A stretch of 64,000 bases of DNA, taken from Mucilaginibacter sabulilitoris (GTDB lineage: Bacteria > Bacteroidota > Bacteroidia > Sphingobacteriales > Sphingobacteriaceae). The notes under the pieces are model-generated. The model saw only the letters and a list, made by a program, of their open reading frames with translations. It was not told where the DNA came from and searched no databases. The stretch covers positions 2,976,001-3,040,000 of the forward strand of contig NZ_CP139558.1 in assembly GCF_034262375.1 (NCBI RefSeq), given 5' to 3'. Positions 40,889 to 50,236 of this stretch are shown piece after piece (the first letter of the stretch is position 1; each line of letters opens with the position of its first letter). The position numbers and the translations under genes are program-made.

Positions 40889-42949
40889 ATGAAACATAAA
40901 CCTCAATCACATCAAATGGACATAGACAAAATGACTTCAGGGCACGGGACGATGGATCATACCAAGATGCAGCACGGCTCCGGACATTCGATGGATATGA
41001 GCGGGCCGGGCCATCACGCCATGATGATCGCTGATTTCAAAAAGCGGTTTTACGTGGTATTGGCGCTGACCGTTCCGGTCATGTTACTATCTATGCAAAT
41101 CCAGCAATGGCTGCACCTGGCTATCAGCTTTGCCGGTTCGCCCTACCTGCTCTTTGCTCTGGCCTCTGTCGTATTTGTTTATGGCGGCTGGCCGTTTCTT
41201 ACCGGCTGGCTGAGTGAAATGAAAGCTAAAAATCCCGGCATGATGACCCTGATCGGGTTTGCGGTTACGGTAGCCTACCTTTATAGTTCGGCTACCGTAT
41301 TTGGTTTAAAGGGGATGGACTTCTTTTGGGAACTGGATACCCTGATCCTGATCATGCTCTTAGGGCATTGGATTGAAATGAAATCCGTTGCCGGGGCGTC
41401 AAAAGAACTGGAGCTATTGGTTCAGCTGATGCCCGATGAAGCGCACATGGTAATGCCGGATATGGTGCATGATGTCAAAACGGATACCCTGAAAGCAAAC
41501 GATATTATCCTGGTCAAGCCCGGCGAAAAAGTGGCGGCCGACGGGATCATCCTGGAGGGTGAAAGTTATCTCAATGAAAGCATGCTGACGGGGGAATCCA
41601 AACCGGTACAAAAAGTCAAGGGCGACAAAGTAATTGCCGGATCTATCAACGGCAACGGCTCCTTTAAAGTAACGGTGTCCCATGCAGCCAAAGATTCTTA
41701 TCTCTCCCAGGTAGTGAAACTGGTTGATGATGCGCAAAAATCCAAATCCAAAACCCAGTTGCTGGCTGACACGGCAGCCAAATGGTTAACCGTTATTGCT
41801 TTGCTTACCGGTATGACCGCCTTTTTATACTGGTATTTGACCGGGCAAACTTTGGCCTTCGCGATGGAAAGGATGGTTACCGTCATTGTTATTTGTTGCC
41901 CGCATGCGCTTGGGCTGGCTGTACCCCTGGTCGTTGCCAAATCCACTGCGTTATCGGCAAAACACGGTTTATTAATTAAGAACCGGACTGCTTTTGAGAA
42001 CTCCCGGAAGATCACCACTATGGTATTTGATAAGACGGGCACACTTACCATAGGGAAGTTTGAAGTATCTAAAATTGTTTCCCTGCAAAAAGCCCTGAAA
42101 GAAAACGAGATCATTCGCCTGGCATCGGCATTGGAACAACAATCCGAACATCCGATTGCGACCGGTATCCTGCAAAAAGTTAAGGATTTAAAGATACCCG
42201 TTCCAAAGGCAGAAAACTTTAAGGCCATCTCCGGCCAGGGTATTGAAGCTACAGTTGAAGGTAAAAAGGTACTGGTTGTCAGTCCGGGCTATCTGAAAGA
42301 AAATAAGATTAGAACACCTGATGGTTTTACCGCGAATGTTACGGAAACGGTTGTGTTTTTAATTATTGACAAGGAACTGGCGGGATATATTGCGTTATCG
42401 GATGAGATACGGCCCGAATCAGCGGAAGCCATTACAACGCTGAAACAGGAAAATATCAAATCTGTCCTGCTAACGGGTGATAACAGTAAAGTAGCTGCAA
42501 GCGTCAGCAATACATTGGGTATGGATAGTTTTATTGCCGAAGTTTTGCCGCATCAGAAGTTAGAAAAGATCAAGGAACTGCAAAGCAAGGGCGGGTTTGT
42601 GGCCATGACAGGCGACGGCGTTAATGATGCCCCGGCATTGGCCCAGGCGGATATCGGCATCGCTGTTGGTTCAGGAAGCGATATAGCAGCCGAAACCGCT
42701 GGTATTGTTTTGGTGAACAGCAATCCCAAAGACATTGTGAGCCTGATCCTGTTTGGCAAAGCGACCTACCGGAAGATGGTGCAGAACCTGGCCTGGGCGA
42801 CCTGTTATAACGTCATTGCTTTACCGCTGGCCGCCGGTGTGCTCTATAACCAGGGCATTGTATTGAGCCCGGCAGCAGGGGCCGTCTTAATGACGGTCAG
42901 CACGGTGGTTGTCGCGATCAATGCCAGTATGTTGAAGGTAAAAACTTAG
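40889..42949 (+). CDS. copB: CopB-type P1B-3 ATPase (CPH motif)
   Basis: Start 40889 avoids overlap with the preceding gene; a start at 40865 is possible. The 686-aa protein has a His/Met-rich head (HGTMDHTKMQHGSGHSMDM), no HMA domain, TGES, the metal-site motif ICCPHALGLAVPL near residue 335, DKTGTLTIGKF, SEHPIATGI and GDGVNDAPALAQAD. A CPH motif with a His-rich N-terminus marks the P1B-3 class, which handles Cu2+/Cu+ or Ag+. It complements CopA, which has CPC. Confidence 0.93.
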   Translation: MKHKPQSHQMDIDKMTSGHGTMDHTKMQHGSGHSMDMSGPGHHAMMIADFKKRFYVVLALTVPVMLLSMQIQQWLHLAISFAGSPYLLFALASVVFVYGGWPFLTGWLSEMKAKNPGMMTLIGFAVTVAYLYSSATVFGLKGMDFFWELDTLILIMLLGHWIEMKSVAGASKELELLVQLMPDEAHMVMPDMVHDVKTDTLKANDIILVKPGEKVAADGIILEGESYLNESMLTGESKPVQKVKGDKVIAGSINGNGSFKVTVSHAAKDSYLSQVVKLVDDAQKSKSKTQLLADTAAKWLTVIALLTGMTAFLYWYLTGQTLAFAMERMVTVIVICCPHALGLAVPLVVAKSTALSAKHGLLIKNRTAFENSRKITTMVFDKTGTLTIGKFEVSKIVSLQKALKENEIIRLASALEQQSEHPIATGILQKVKDLKIPVPKAENFKAISGQGIEATVEGKKVLVVSPGYLKENKIRTPDGFTANVTETVVFLIIDKELAGYIALSDEIRPESAEAITTLKQENIKSVLLTGDNSKVAASVSNTLGMDSFIAEVLPHQKLEKIKELQSKGGFVAMTGDGVNDAPALAQADIGIAVGSGSDIAAETAGIVLVNSNPKDIVSLILFGKATYRKMVQNLAWATCYNVIALPLAAGVLYNQGIVLSPAAGAVLMTVSTVVVAINASMLKVKT

Positions 42950-43077
42950 TACAATAGGATATAAATTTTTATCGGAATTATATAAATGTTACCCGATGAT
43001 TTGCCCTTACCTTAGCCTTATGTTAATTAAGCAGCCTTGCGTTGCAATATTTTACACAATAAGCGTTTTATAAGCAC

Positions 43078-43407
43078 ATGAAGTCTATCGCTGTTTTCCT
43101 CATCCTGAATGTATTGCTTTTATCCTCATTTACGGGTATGGCGAACATCTATCATGGAAAAGCAGCTTGCTGTATAGCGAAAATGTACAAGGATTGCTGT
43201 AAACATCAAAAGCAGAATCCTGATGACAATTGTGCAAAAGGTGCCTGTAATGCTATGGTGCCTTGCGGCACCTGTGGTTTTACGATTATTTCATCTGTTT
43301 CCCTTTCACCGGCAATCACTGATCTGAATGATCAGCCTGCCCATCCTTTTGCTATTGGTGAATTGTCGGATTACCAGGACAATGACTGGAACCCGCCGAA
43401 AGCTTAA
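43078..43407 (+). CDS. Secreted Cys-rich protein with W-x-PP ending (copy 2)
   Basis: The 109-aa product has a signal peptide (MKSIAVFLILNVLLLSSFTG), Cys groups AACCIAK, YKDCCKHQ, NCAKGACNAM and CGTCGF, and the ending NDWNPPKA. It matches 37353-37667 in every block. With the next gene it mirrors the pair at 37.1-37.7 kb in inverted orientation, so the copA-copB cassette is flanked by two copies of the same gene pair. Confidence 0.76.
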   Translation: MKSIAVFLILNVLLLSSFTGMANIYHGKAACCIAKMYKDCCKHQKQNPDDNCAKGACNAMVPCGTCGFTIISSVSLSPAITDLNDQPAHPFAIGELSDYQDNDWNPPKA

Positions 43408-43422
43408 TAGTTAAACCCGAAC

Positions 43423-43441
43423 CTGGTCGATCTCCGACCAG
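43423..43441. terminator. Hairpin, possible weak terminator
   Basis: CTGGTCG (43423-43429) and CGACCAG (43435-43441) form a 7-bp stem with a 5-nt loop, followed by AAAGCCTTTTAA. It lies between two Cys-rich peptide genes and may partly end the first transcript. Confidence 0.5.
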
Positions 43442-43477
43442 AAAGCCTTTTAATTATTAATCTTTAAATTCAAAATC

Positions 43478-43669
43478 ATGAAAAAGTTTCTTTTCATCAC
43501 CATGGTGATGCTATTATCTGTTATATCCATTACTTATGCCAATACCCCTTGCTGCAACAGCAAATTCACCTGTTCTAAATGCGCAAAGGGATGCGGGCCC
43601 AACTGCAAGGATTATTGCAGCAAGACCTGCAAGGCATCAGGGGAATGCAAGACTGTATGTAAGTTGTAA
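43478..43669 (+). CDS. Secreted Cys-rich peptide, metallothionein-like (copy 2)
   Basis: The 63-aa product has a signal peptide (VMLLSVISITYA) and the Cys pattern TPCCNSK, FTCSKCAKGC, NCKDYCSKTC, ECKTVC, closely matching 37078-37284. Probable periplasmic soft-metal binding. The signal-peptide codons contain a perfect palindrome (43495-43510) equivalent to the one in copy 1. A strong terminator follows. Confidence 0.78.
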   Translation: MKKFLFITMVMLLSVISITYANTPCCNSKFTCSKCAKGCGPNCKDYCSKTCKASGECKTVCKL

Positions 43670-43677
43670 ATAAAGAA

Positions 43678-43698
43678 GCCGCCCCTTCGTGGGGCGGC
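43678..43698. terminator. GC-rich terminator hairpin
   Basis: GCCGCCCC-TTCGT-GGGGCGGC is an 8-bp GC-only stem 8 bp after a stop codon, followed by TCTCTTATCTTT. Confidence 0.8.
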
Positions 43699-43739
43699 TC
43701 TCTTATCTTTAATTAAAGAAAATTTATTATTTTCGGTCA

Positions 43740-44126
43740 GTGAAACGTATCGCGCTCATATCATTAACAGCTATTTACCTGCTTTCCGCATTGGGAATCT
43801 CGGTGCGTAGTTTTTATTGCTGTGGTAAACTGGAATCTGCAAGCTTCTCTTTTAGCAGCGCGGAAAAGTCTTATTGCAAAATGGCAACGGGATTACCGGG
43901 TTGCTGCAAAACAAAAACGCAGCTCATCAAGGTAAAGGATCAGCATTTCGGTGCAAACGCACCGAATTTGGATGCCAATTTGTTCCACGTTCTTATCCCT
44001 GCAACGTTTACAGCAGACCTCAGCGCATATCATTCTAATTTTGAATGTACGGCTTTTAACAGCCATGCGCCACCCTACTGGCCTAAAGCACCTGTTTATA
44101 TTCTTAACTGTACCTACAGAATCTGA
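43740..44126 (+). CDS. HYC_CC_PP-type small secreted protein
   Basis: The 128-aa protein opens with GTG (no earlier in-frame start fits) and a signal segment (ALISLTAIYLLSALGISV). It shows the ordered motifs that name this Bacteroidota group: SFYCCGK, GLPGCCKTK and HAPP. Members sit near Cus/Czc efflux genes; the Cys pairs suggest metal binding in the periplasm, but function is unproven. The family name is from memory. Confidence 0.75.
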   Translation: MKRIALISLTAIYLLSALGISVRSFYCCGKLESASFSFSSAEKSYCKMATGLPGCCKTKTQLIKVKDQHFGANAPNLDANLFHVLIPATFTADLSAYHSNFECTAFNSHAPPYWPKAPVYILNCTYRI

Positions 44127-44259
44127 TCTGTATTCCCGTCCCTTTAGCCGTTACCGTGGTAACCGGCTCCTGTTTGTAATGCAATTAAATCATCTTAATT
44201 AATAATCAAGCATACGGCTTTGCCTTATGTTATCCATCCATTTTTAAAATTAAAAAATA

Positions 44260-44520
44260 ATGAAAAAAGTAACCCTGATGGCTGCTGCCATCCTTTTCTC
44301 CGGTGCAACCCTATTTGCGGCAGGTCTGCCTGTCAAAGCTGTATCAGACACTACTAAAACAAAAAAGGTAAAGCCTGTCGCAAAACCTGAGAAAGTGCAG
44401 TATACCTGCGGTATGCACCCGGACGTATTGAGTGATAAACCTGGTAAATGCCCTAAATGCGGTATGGAACTGGTAAAAAAAGAACCGGCCAAAAAGAAAG
44501 CCGAATCCATGAAGATGTAA
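44260..44520 (+). CDS. Secreted heavy-metal-binding-domain (HMBD) protein
   Basis: The 86-aa protein has a signal peptide, a Lys-rich linker and one HMBD module: YTCGMHPDVLSDKPGKCPKCGMEL. The same module heads both Cus adaptors at 48959 and 50229. Free-standing HMBD proteins probably shuttle Cu or Ag in the periplasm to the pump. It precedes the cusA genes by 60 bp with a hairpin between. Confidence 0.88.
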   Translation: MKKVTLMAAAILFSGATLFAAGLPVKAVSDTTKTKKVKPVAKPEKVQYTCGMHPDVLSDKPGKCPKCGMELVKKEPAKKKAESMKM

Positions 44521-44528
44521 TACATTTC

Positions 44529-44564
44529 AATACTCCGTCCGGAGAGTTATCCGGATGGAGTATT
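44529..44564. terminator. Long hairpin between HMBD gene and cusA
   Basis: AATACTCCGTCCGG (44529-44542) pairs with CCGGATGGAGTATT (44551-44564), with one internal G.T. It may partly end transcription of the small genes before cusA. The ATG at 44563 falls inside the stem, which favours 44581 as the cusA start. Confidence 0.7.
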
Positions 44565-44580
44565 GATTAATACCATTAAG

Positions 44581-45855
44581 ATGATCAACCAACTTATTAC
44601 CCTGTCCTTAAAGAACAGGTATATCGTACTGCTGATAGCCGTTGCCCTTTTCGGATGGGGCGCTTATGCTGTGCGCGAAAATCCTATTGATGCCATTCCC
44701 GACCTGTCAGAGAACCAGGTTATCGTATTTACGGAATGGGAAGGGCGCAGCCCGCAGATCATGGAGGACCAGGTGACTTACCCGCTGGTGAGCAACCTGC
44801 AGGGCATCCCCAAAGTAAAGGCCGTCCGCGCCACCTCGATGTTTGGGATGAGCTTTGTCTATGTTGTTTTCCAGGACAATACAGATGTTTACTGGGCGCG
44901 GAGCCGTGTACTGGAACGGTTAAGTTACGCGCAGCGATTGCTGCCGGAAGGTATCACGCCGACCCTTGGGCCGGACGGAACCGGTGTGGGCCACATCCTA
45001 TGGTACACGCTCGATGCCAAGGGTATTGACCTAGGTGAGCAAAGGGCCTTACAGGACTGGTATGTCAAGCTGGGGCTGCAAACCGTGCCGGGTGTAAGCG
45101 AAGTAGCTTCTTTCGGCGGCTTTGAAAAGCAATATCAGATCAATATTGATCCGCATAAGCTCAATTACTACAATATTCCCTTGTCCCAGGTACTCAAAGC
45201 GGTTAAAAGCAATAATAATGATGTGGGGGGACGTAAGTTTGAAATGAATGGTACGGGTTATATCGTCCGAGGCCTGGGTTATATTAAATCCCTGCAGGAT
45301 GTAGAAAATATTACCATCGGAACCATCAAAACAGTACCGGTCAGGGTAAAAGATATTGCGACCGTTCAGATGGGAGGTGATCTGCGCCTGGGCATCTTTG
45401 ACCAGAACGGCGAAGGAGAAGCGGTCGGCGGTATCGTCGTGATGCGCTATGGTGAAAACGCGGATAGGGTTATCCACGCCGTAAAAGATAAAATGGCCGA
45501 TATACAAAAAGGTTTTCCGCCGGGCGTTAAATTTAAGATCGCCTATGACCGGAGTGAACTGATAGAAAGCGCTATCGGTTCGGTCAAACATACGCTGATC
45601 GAGGAAATGATTACGGTGTCAATCATTGTGATCCTGTTCTTATTGAGTTTAAAAAGTGCGCTCAGTATTATTATCCAGATCCCGATTACCATCGCGGCCA
45701 GCTTTATCCTGCTCAATGCCTTTGGAATATCCTCCAATATTATGTCCTTAACTGGTATCGCTTTGGCGATTGGAGTGATCGTCGATAACGGGATCGTGAT
45801 GGTCGAAAACTCGCACCGGAATTTATCCGCTGCACAAGAAAAAGAAAAGTCATGA
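44581..45855 (+). CDS. CusA-type copper/silver RND pump, N-terminal part
   Basis: These 424 residues cover the start of a CusA-like transporter: MINQLITLSLKNRYIV, the first periplasmic loop, and TM4 with GIALAIGVIVDNGIVMVEN, the pattern of monovalent (Cu/Ag) pumps. The frame stops at 45853-45855 just after that helix, in an A-rich stretch (CAAGAAAAAGAAAAG). The rest of the pump continues in the -1 frame from 45852. Together the two parts give ~1054 residues, normal for CusA, so this is one gene split by a one-base loss, a frameshift, or a sequencing error. Confidence 0.88.
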   Translation: MINQLITLSLKNRYIVLLIAVALFGWGAYAVRENPIDAIPDLSENQVIVFTEWEGRSPQIMEDQVTYPLVSNLQGIPKVKAVRATSMFGMSFVYVVFQDNTDVYWARSRVLERLSYAQRLLPEGITPTLGPDGTGVGHILWYTLDAKGIDLGEQRALQDWYVKLGLQTVPGVSEVASFGGFEKQYQINIDPHKLNYYNIPLSQVLKAVKSNNNDVGGRKFEMNGTGYIVRGLGYIKSLQDVENITIGTIKTVPVRVKDIATVQMGGDLRLGIFDQNGEGEAVGGIVVMRYGENADRVIHAVKDKMADIQKGFPPGVKFKIAYDRSELIESAIGSVKHTLIEEMITVSIIVILFLLSLKSALSIIIQIPITIAASFILLNAFGISSNIMSLTGIALAIGVIVDNGIVMVENSHRNLSAAQEKEKS

Positions 45856-47744
45856 TCACAGCAGAACGAATTAAAATCATAGAAGCATCCTGCAAGCAGG
45901 TTGGCCGTGGCGTGTTCTTTTCCACGCTGATCATCGTCGCTTCCTTTCTTCCTGTATTTCTATTGGAAGGACAGGAAGGTAAACTGTTTGGCCCATTGGC
46001 CTGGACCAAAACTTTTATCCTTGGAATTGATGCAATCCTCGCCGTTACGCTCGCCCCGGTACTGATCTCCTTTTTTCTGAAAGGTAAGCTGAGTTCAGAT
46101 GACCGTAATCCGCTAAACCGTGGGCTTGAAAGGCTATACCGGCCTATACTCAACTGGTGCGTGACCTGGCGCAAAACGACCATCGGTATTAATATCATTG
46201 CGTTATTGATCAGTATACCCCTGTTATTAAGCTTAGGCAGTGAATTTATGCCGCCGCTTGATGAAGGCACGATCCTGTTTATGCCGGTTACCCAGCCGGA
46301 CGTTTCCAATGCCGAAGCTAAACAGTTGCTGCAGGTGCAGGACAGGATCATTAAAAGCGTACCCGAGGTCGCAAATGTATTGGGCAAAGCCGGCCGCGCC
46401 AATACCGCTACGGATAATTCGCCCATCAGCATGACGGAAACGATTGTGCTGTTAAAGCCTAAAAGTGAATGGCGCGCGGGTATAAAAAAAGAAGATATTA
46501 TCAACGAATTAAACGCCAAACTGCAGATACCCGGCGTGGTCAACGGCTGGACACAGCCCATTATTAACAGGATCAATATGCTCTCTACGGGCATTCGCAC
46601 AGATGTGGGTTTAAAGGTATACGGGCAGAATCTGGATACGATCAATACACTCGCTAACCGGATGAAACAGGCTTTGCAGGGTATTAACGGGGTAAAGGAT
46701 CTTTATGTTGACCCAATCACCGGCGGTAAATACCTGGATATCCAGGTCAACAAAGATGCTGTTGGAAGATATGGCCTAAGCGTGGATGATGTGAACGAAG
46801 TAGTAGAAAGCGCATTGGGCGGAATGAATATTACACCGACTATCGAAGGGCGCAGACGTTTCAGCGTGAATCTGCGCTTAGCCCAGGATTACCGCAGTAA
46901 CCTGGATGAGATCAAGCGCACCCTGGTTCAAACGATGAATTATGGACCAATACCGCTGTCTTCCGTTGCAGATATTAAGATCAGCGACGGGCCAGCTATG
47001 ATCCAGTCTGAAAATGCTTTATTGCGTGGAACGGTATTATTTAACGTTCGTGACCGTGACCTTGGAAGTACGGTAAAAGAAGCGCAGGACAGGCTGAACA
47101 CGATGGTCAAAAGCTTGCCTAAAGGTTACTTTATTGAGTGGAGCGGCCAGTATGAGAACCTGATCCGGGCGGAACGAACCTTAAAACTCATTCTGCCGAT
47201 TGTACTGGTCATCATTTTTGGCTGTCTGTATTTTGCATTCCACTCAATCCGGGAGGCATTTTTCAGCCTGATCAGCATTCCATTTGCACTGATCGGCGGG
47301 GCATACATGGTGTACTTCTTTGGGGTGCATTTATCCGTTGCAGTGGCAGTCGGCTTTATCGCCCTGTTTGGCATTGCCGTAGAAACGGGTATCGTGATGG
47401 TGATCTATCTCAATGATGCCATGCAGCAGCTGGTAGCTTTGAAAGGCAATTCCAAAGAAACGATCACGAGGGAAGATTTGAGGTTTTATGTGATGAACGG
47501 TGCAGTTAAACGCCTGCGCCCAAAACTGATGACGGTCTGTGTCGCCCTGTTTGGCCTGGTGCCGGTATTATGGTCCACTGGAACGGGCAGCGATGTGATG
47601 CTGCCCATCGTATTGCCGATGGTCGGCGGGGTATTAACTTCTTCCACCCATATTTTACTGGTTACCCCACTGATCTTTTTGATGGTTAAGGAATACGAAC
47701 TCAAAAAACACGGCAAGCTCGAAGTGTTGGAGGTAAAGGAATAA
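45852..47744 (+). CDS. CusA-type copper/silver RND pump, C-terminal part
   Basis: The 630 residues carry the rest of CusA, from the cytoplasmic loop before the helix VFFSTLIIVASFLPVF through the second periplasmic loop and TM7-12 (FALIGGAYMVYFFG, VGFIALFGIAVETGIVM). The ATG overlaps the stop of the first part (ATGA), so translational coupling could produce a two-piece pump. No internal stops are seen, and the sequence is well conserved, so function may be retained. Followed 4 bp later by tolC. Confidence 0.88.
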   Translation: MITAERIKIIEASCKQVGRGVFFSTLIIVASFLPVFLLEGQEGKLFGPLAWTKTFILGIDAILAVTLAPVLISFFLKGKLSSDDRNPLNRGLERLYRPILNWCVTWRKTTIGINIIALLISIPLLLSLGSEFMPPLDEGTILFMPVTQPDVSNAEAKQLLQVQDRIIKSVPEVANVLGKAGRANTATDNSPISMTETIVLLKPKSEWRAGIKKEDIINELNAKLQIPGVVNGWTQPIINRINMLSTGIRTDVGLKVYGQNLDTINTLANRMKQALQGINGVKDLYVDPITGGKYLDIQVNKDAVGRYGLSVDDVNEVVESALGGMNITPTIEGRRRFSVNLRLAQDYRSNLDEIKRTLVQTMNYGPIPLSSVADIKISDGPAMIQSENALLRGTVLFNVRDRDLGSTVKEAQDRLNTMVKSLPKGYFIEWSGQYENLIRAERTLKLILPIVLVIIFGCLYFAFHSIREAFFSLISIPFALIGGAYMVYFFGVHLSVAVAVGFIALFGIAVETGIVMVIYLNDAMQQLVALKGNSKETITREDLRFYVMNGAVKRLRPKLMTVCVALFGLVPVLWSTGTGSDVMLPIVLPMVGGVLTSSTHILLVTPLIFLMVKEYELKKHGKLEVLEVKE

Positions 47745-47748
47745 GCTT

Positions 47749-48984
47749 ATGAAAACGAAATATCAAATCATCTGTATGATGCTCGCTTGCTTTGCCGGTT
47801 TGACAGCAAAAGCACAGGTTCAGCTTTTGCCACTGGACAGTGTTCTCGCTCGTATTAATGCTAACCCATCGTTGCAGGCATACGATGCAAAGATCAGTGC
47901 GCAGGACGCGTACGCAAAAGGAGCTAAAAGTTTGGATGCGCCGAAGGTTAGTGCAGGCCAGTACCAAACCCCTTATCAAATCAACCCCAATACAGGTTCT
48001 TTTATGATCCAGGCGGAGCAGATGTTCACCAACCCGGCCAAACTGCGGGCCAAAGAAGATTATATGCGGGGGATGTCTAAAGTAACCGCCGAAGACAAGA
48101 ACTATCTGAAAAATCAACTGATCGCCCAGGCCAAGCAATACTATTACGAACGGGTGGTGCTGGAAAAGAAACTGGCTTTATTGCAGCATACACAAAGCCT
48201 GCTGGAATATATGCTCAAGGATGCGAACATCCGGCTTACCTATGGCAAGGAAAAACTGCCCAGTATTTATAAGGCCAAAGCAGACTTGTATGAGCTGGAT
48301 AATATACGGGAACAATTAAACAATGAGATCAGCCAGAAGAACATCATGCTCAATACGCTGATGAACCGGGATAAGCAAACCGTATTTACCGTTGATACCA
48401 ATGTTGTGCTGAAAGATTATGAAACAGCCGTCACCGATACGGCAAGCCTTGCCAATACCCGCAGCGATATTAAAGGGATCAATCGGAATATTGATTTACA
48501 GCAATTAAACGCTAAAATGGAATACAGCAGGCGCAAGCCCGATTTCGGTATCCAGGCGGGGCATATGTTCAGCTATGGGGGAATGGCTAATCAGTATATT
48601 TTAATGGCTTCGGTAACTATACCTATCGTCCCCTGGGCTTCCAAAGAATACAAGGCCAACCTGAAAGGGATCCGGTATGAGGTTGCTGAACTGCAGCAAA
48701 AAAAGCTGGATATGCTGAACCAGGCCGAAGGGCAGATGGCCGGTTTAAGAACGGATATGGGCAGCAAAAAAAGACAGCTCAAAAACTACCATCAAAACAT
48801 CATTCCTGCTTTGCAGAATACTTATAAAACATCCCTGCTGGCTTATGAGCAGAATACCGGCAATCTGCCATCGGTGTTGGACAGTATCAAAGCTTTGCAG
48901 TCGGCCCGGATGGATGCATTAGACCGTTTACAGGAACTTTTACAATTACAGGTAGCTTATGAAAAAGAGAATGAAACCCGTTAG
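47749..48984 (+). CDS. TolC-family channel of the Cus-like system
   Basis: The 411-aa protein has a signal peptide (cleavage near TAKA|QVQ) and long coiled-coil helices of the CusC/TolC type, e.g. KNQLIAQAKQYYYERVVLEK and a late SVLDSIKALQSARMDA block. It would be the outer-membrane exit for the CusA pump encoded upstream. The 3' end overlaps the next gene by 26 bp. Confidence 0.9.
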   Translation: MKTKYQIICMMLACFAGLTAKAQVQLLPLDSVLARINANPSLQAYDAKISAQDAYAKGAKSLDAPKVSAGQYQTPYQINPNTGSFMIQAEQMFTNPAKLRAKEDYMRGMSKVTAEDKNYLKNQLIAQAKQYYYERVVLEKKLALLQHTQSLLEYMLKDANIRLTYGKEKLPSIYKAKADLYELDNIREQLNNEISQKNIMLNTLMNRDKQTVFTVDTNVVLKDYETAVTDTASLANTRSDIKGINRNIDLQQLNAKMEYSRRKPDFGIQAGHMFSYGGMANQYILMASVTIPIVPWASKEYKANLKGIRYEVAELQQKKLDMLNQAEGQMAGLRTDMGSKKRQLKNYHQNIIPALQNTYKTSLLAYEQNTGNLPSVLDSIKALQSARMDALDRLQELLQLQVAYEKENETR

Positions 48985-50236
48985 GATCATATTGACCAGC
49001 CTCCTGTTAATAGTCATGGTCATCAGTGCCTGCTCCGATAAAAAGAAGAAATCCCCTATAACTGCTGCAACACAGGTAAAAAGCGATATCAAATATACCT
49101 GCCCGATGCACCCGCAGGTACTGGAAGATCATCCGGGCAATTGCCCGATCTGCGGTATGACCCTGGTCAAAAAATCAGGCCAGGCCAGCGAGGGGGCGGG
49201 CATCAGTCTGAACACGGTATTGCAGCCGGTTAATTCATCGGTAATTGCTGATATTAATGCCATTAGCCCTATAGAAAAGGCCGTTCCAACCCAAATCGTG
49301 GCTCAGGGATACCTTGATTTTGATACCCGCACATTTAATAACATTGCAGCCCGTTTTTCGGGACGCATCGAAAAGCTCTATATCAAATATGCTTTCCAGG
49401 AGATACATACCGGCCAGCGCATATTTGATATTTATAGTCCGGACATGGTTGCTGCCCAACAGGACTTAATTTATCTGACAAAGAATTCGGCACAGGAAAC
49501 GGGTTTGATCAATGCAGCCAGACAAAAACTATTGTTACTGGGAATGACAACAGCTCAGGTGGAACAGGTCATCAAAAGCGGTAAATCTTTTTACAGTCTG
49601 CCAGTTTACAGTCCCTATGAAGGACACGTACATGATATGCCGCATGCTCAAATGGCAGGTGCAGCAAGTACAGAAGCTCCCGCTGATTTCGCTAATAATC
49701 TTCCCCTTTCCGTCAAAGAGGGAATGTATGTAGAAAAAGGGCAGAACATTTTTAACTTGGTCAATCCGCATCAGCTATGGGCGGTCGTTAAAATCGACCG
49801 CCCTGCCATTGCCGCCTTGAAATTAAACCAGACGGTAACGATAAACCTGCCGGATATGCCGGGCAGGACGATCAGGGGTAAAGTCGATTTCATAGAGCCT
49901 GTTTTACAGGATGGGGATAAAACCACAAGTATCCGGGTATATATTGACAATATGGATCATGCGCTGAAAGTAAACAGCCTGGTCAAAGCGACCATACAAA
50001 GCGGGGAAACAAAGGGTTTATGGATACCGAGGACAGCATTATTGAATTTGGGACGTACCCAGGTGGTGTGGCTAAAAAAAGGCGCATTATTTCAGGCTCA
50101 TCAGGTAAATGCGGGAATTATAAACGGAAATGAAATACAAATTATAAAAGGCTTATCTGCTTCAGATAGCCTGGCTTCAGATGCTCAATATTTAGCAGAC
50201 AGTGAAAGTTTTATTAAAACATCCGGCAATGAATAG
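48959..50236 (+). CDS. CusB-like adaptor with N-terminal HMBD head (first)
   Basis: The 425-aa lipoprotein has lipobox VISAC (Cys25) and an HMBD module near residues 40-70 (YTCPMHPQVLEDHPGNCPICGM), followed by CusB-type regions: NNIAARFSGRIEKLYIK, FDIYSPDMVAAQQDL and a beta-barrel. CusB adaptors bind Cu/Ag and switch CusA on. The start overlaps tolC; a slightly later ATG at 48971 is also possible. A second, related adaptor follows directly. Confidence 0.91.
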   Translation: MKKRMKPVRIILTSLLLIVMVISACSDKKKKSPITAATQVKSDIKYTCPMHPQVLEDHPGNCPICGMTLVKKSGQASEGAGISLNTVLQPVNSSVIADINAISPIEKAVPTQIVAQGYLDFDTRTFNNIAARFSGRIEKLYIKYAFQEIHTGQRIFDIYSPDMVAAQQDLIYLTKNSAQETGLINAARQKLLLLGMTTAQVEQVIKSGKSFYSLPVYSPYEGHVHDMPHAQMAGAASTEAPADFANNLPLSVKEGMYVEKGQNIFNLVNPHQLWAVVKIDRPAIAALKLNQTVTINLPDMPGRTIRGKVDFIEPVLQDGDKTTSIRVYIDNMDHALKVNSLVKATIQSGETKGLWIPRTALLNLGRTQVVWLKKGALFQAHQVNAGIINGNEIQIIKGLSASDSLASDAQYLADSESFIKTSGNE

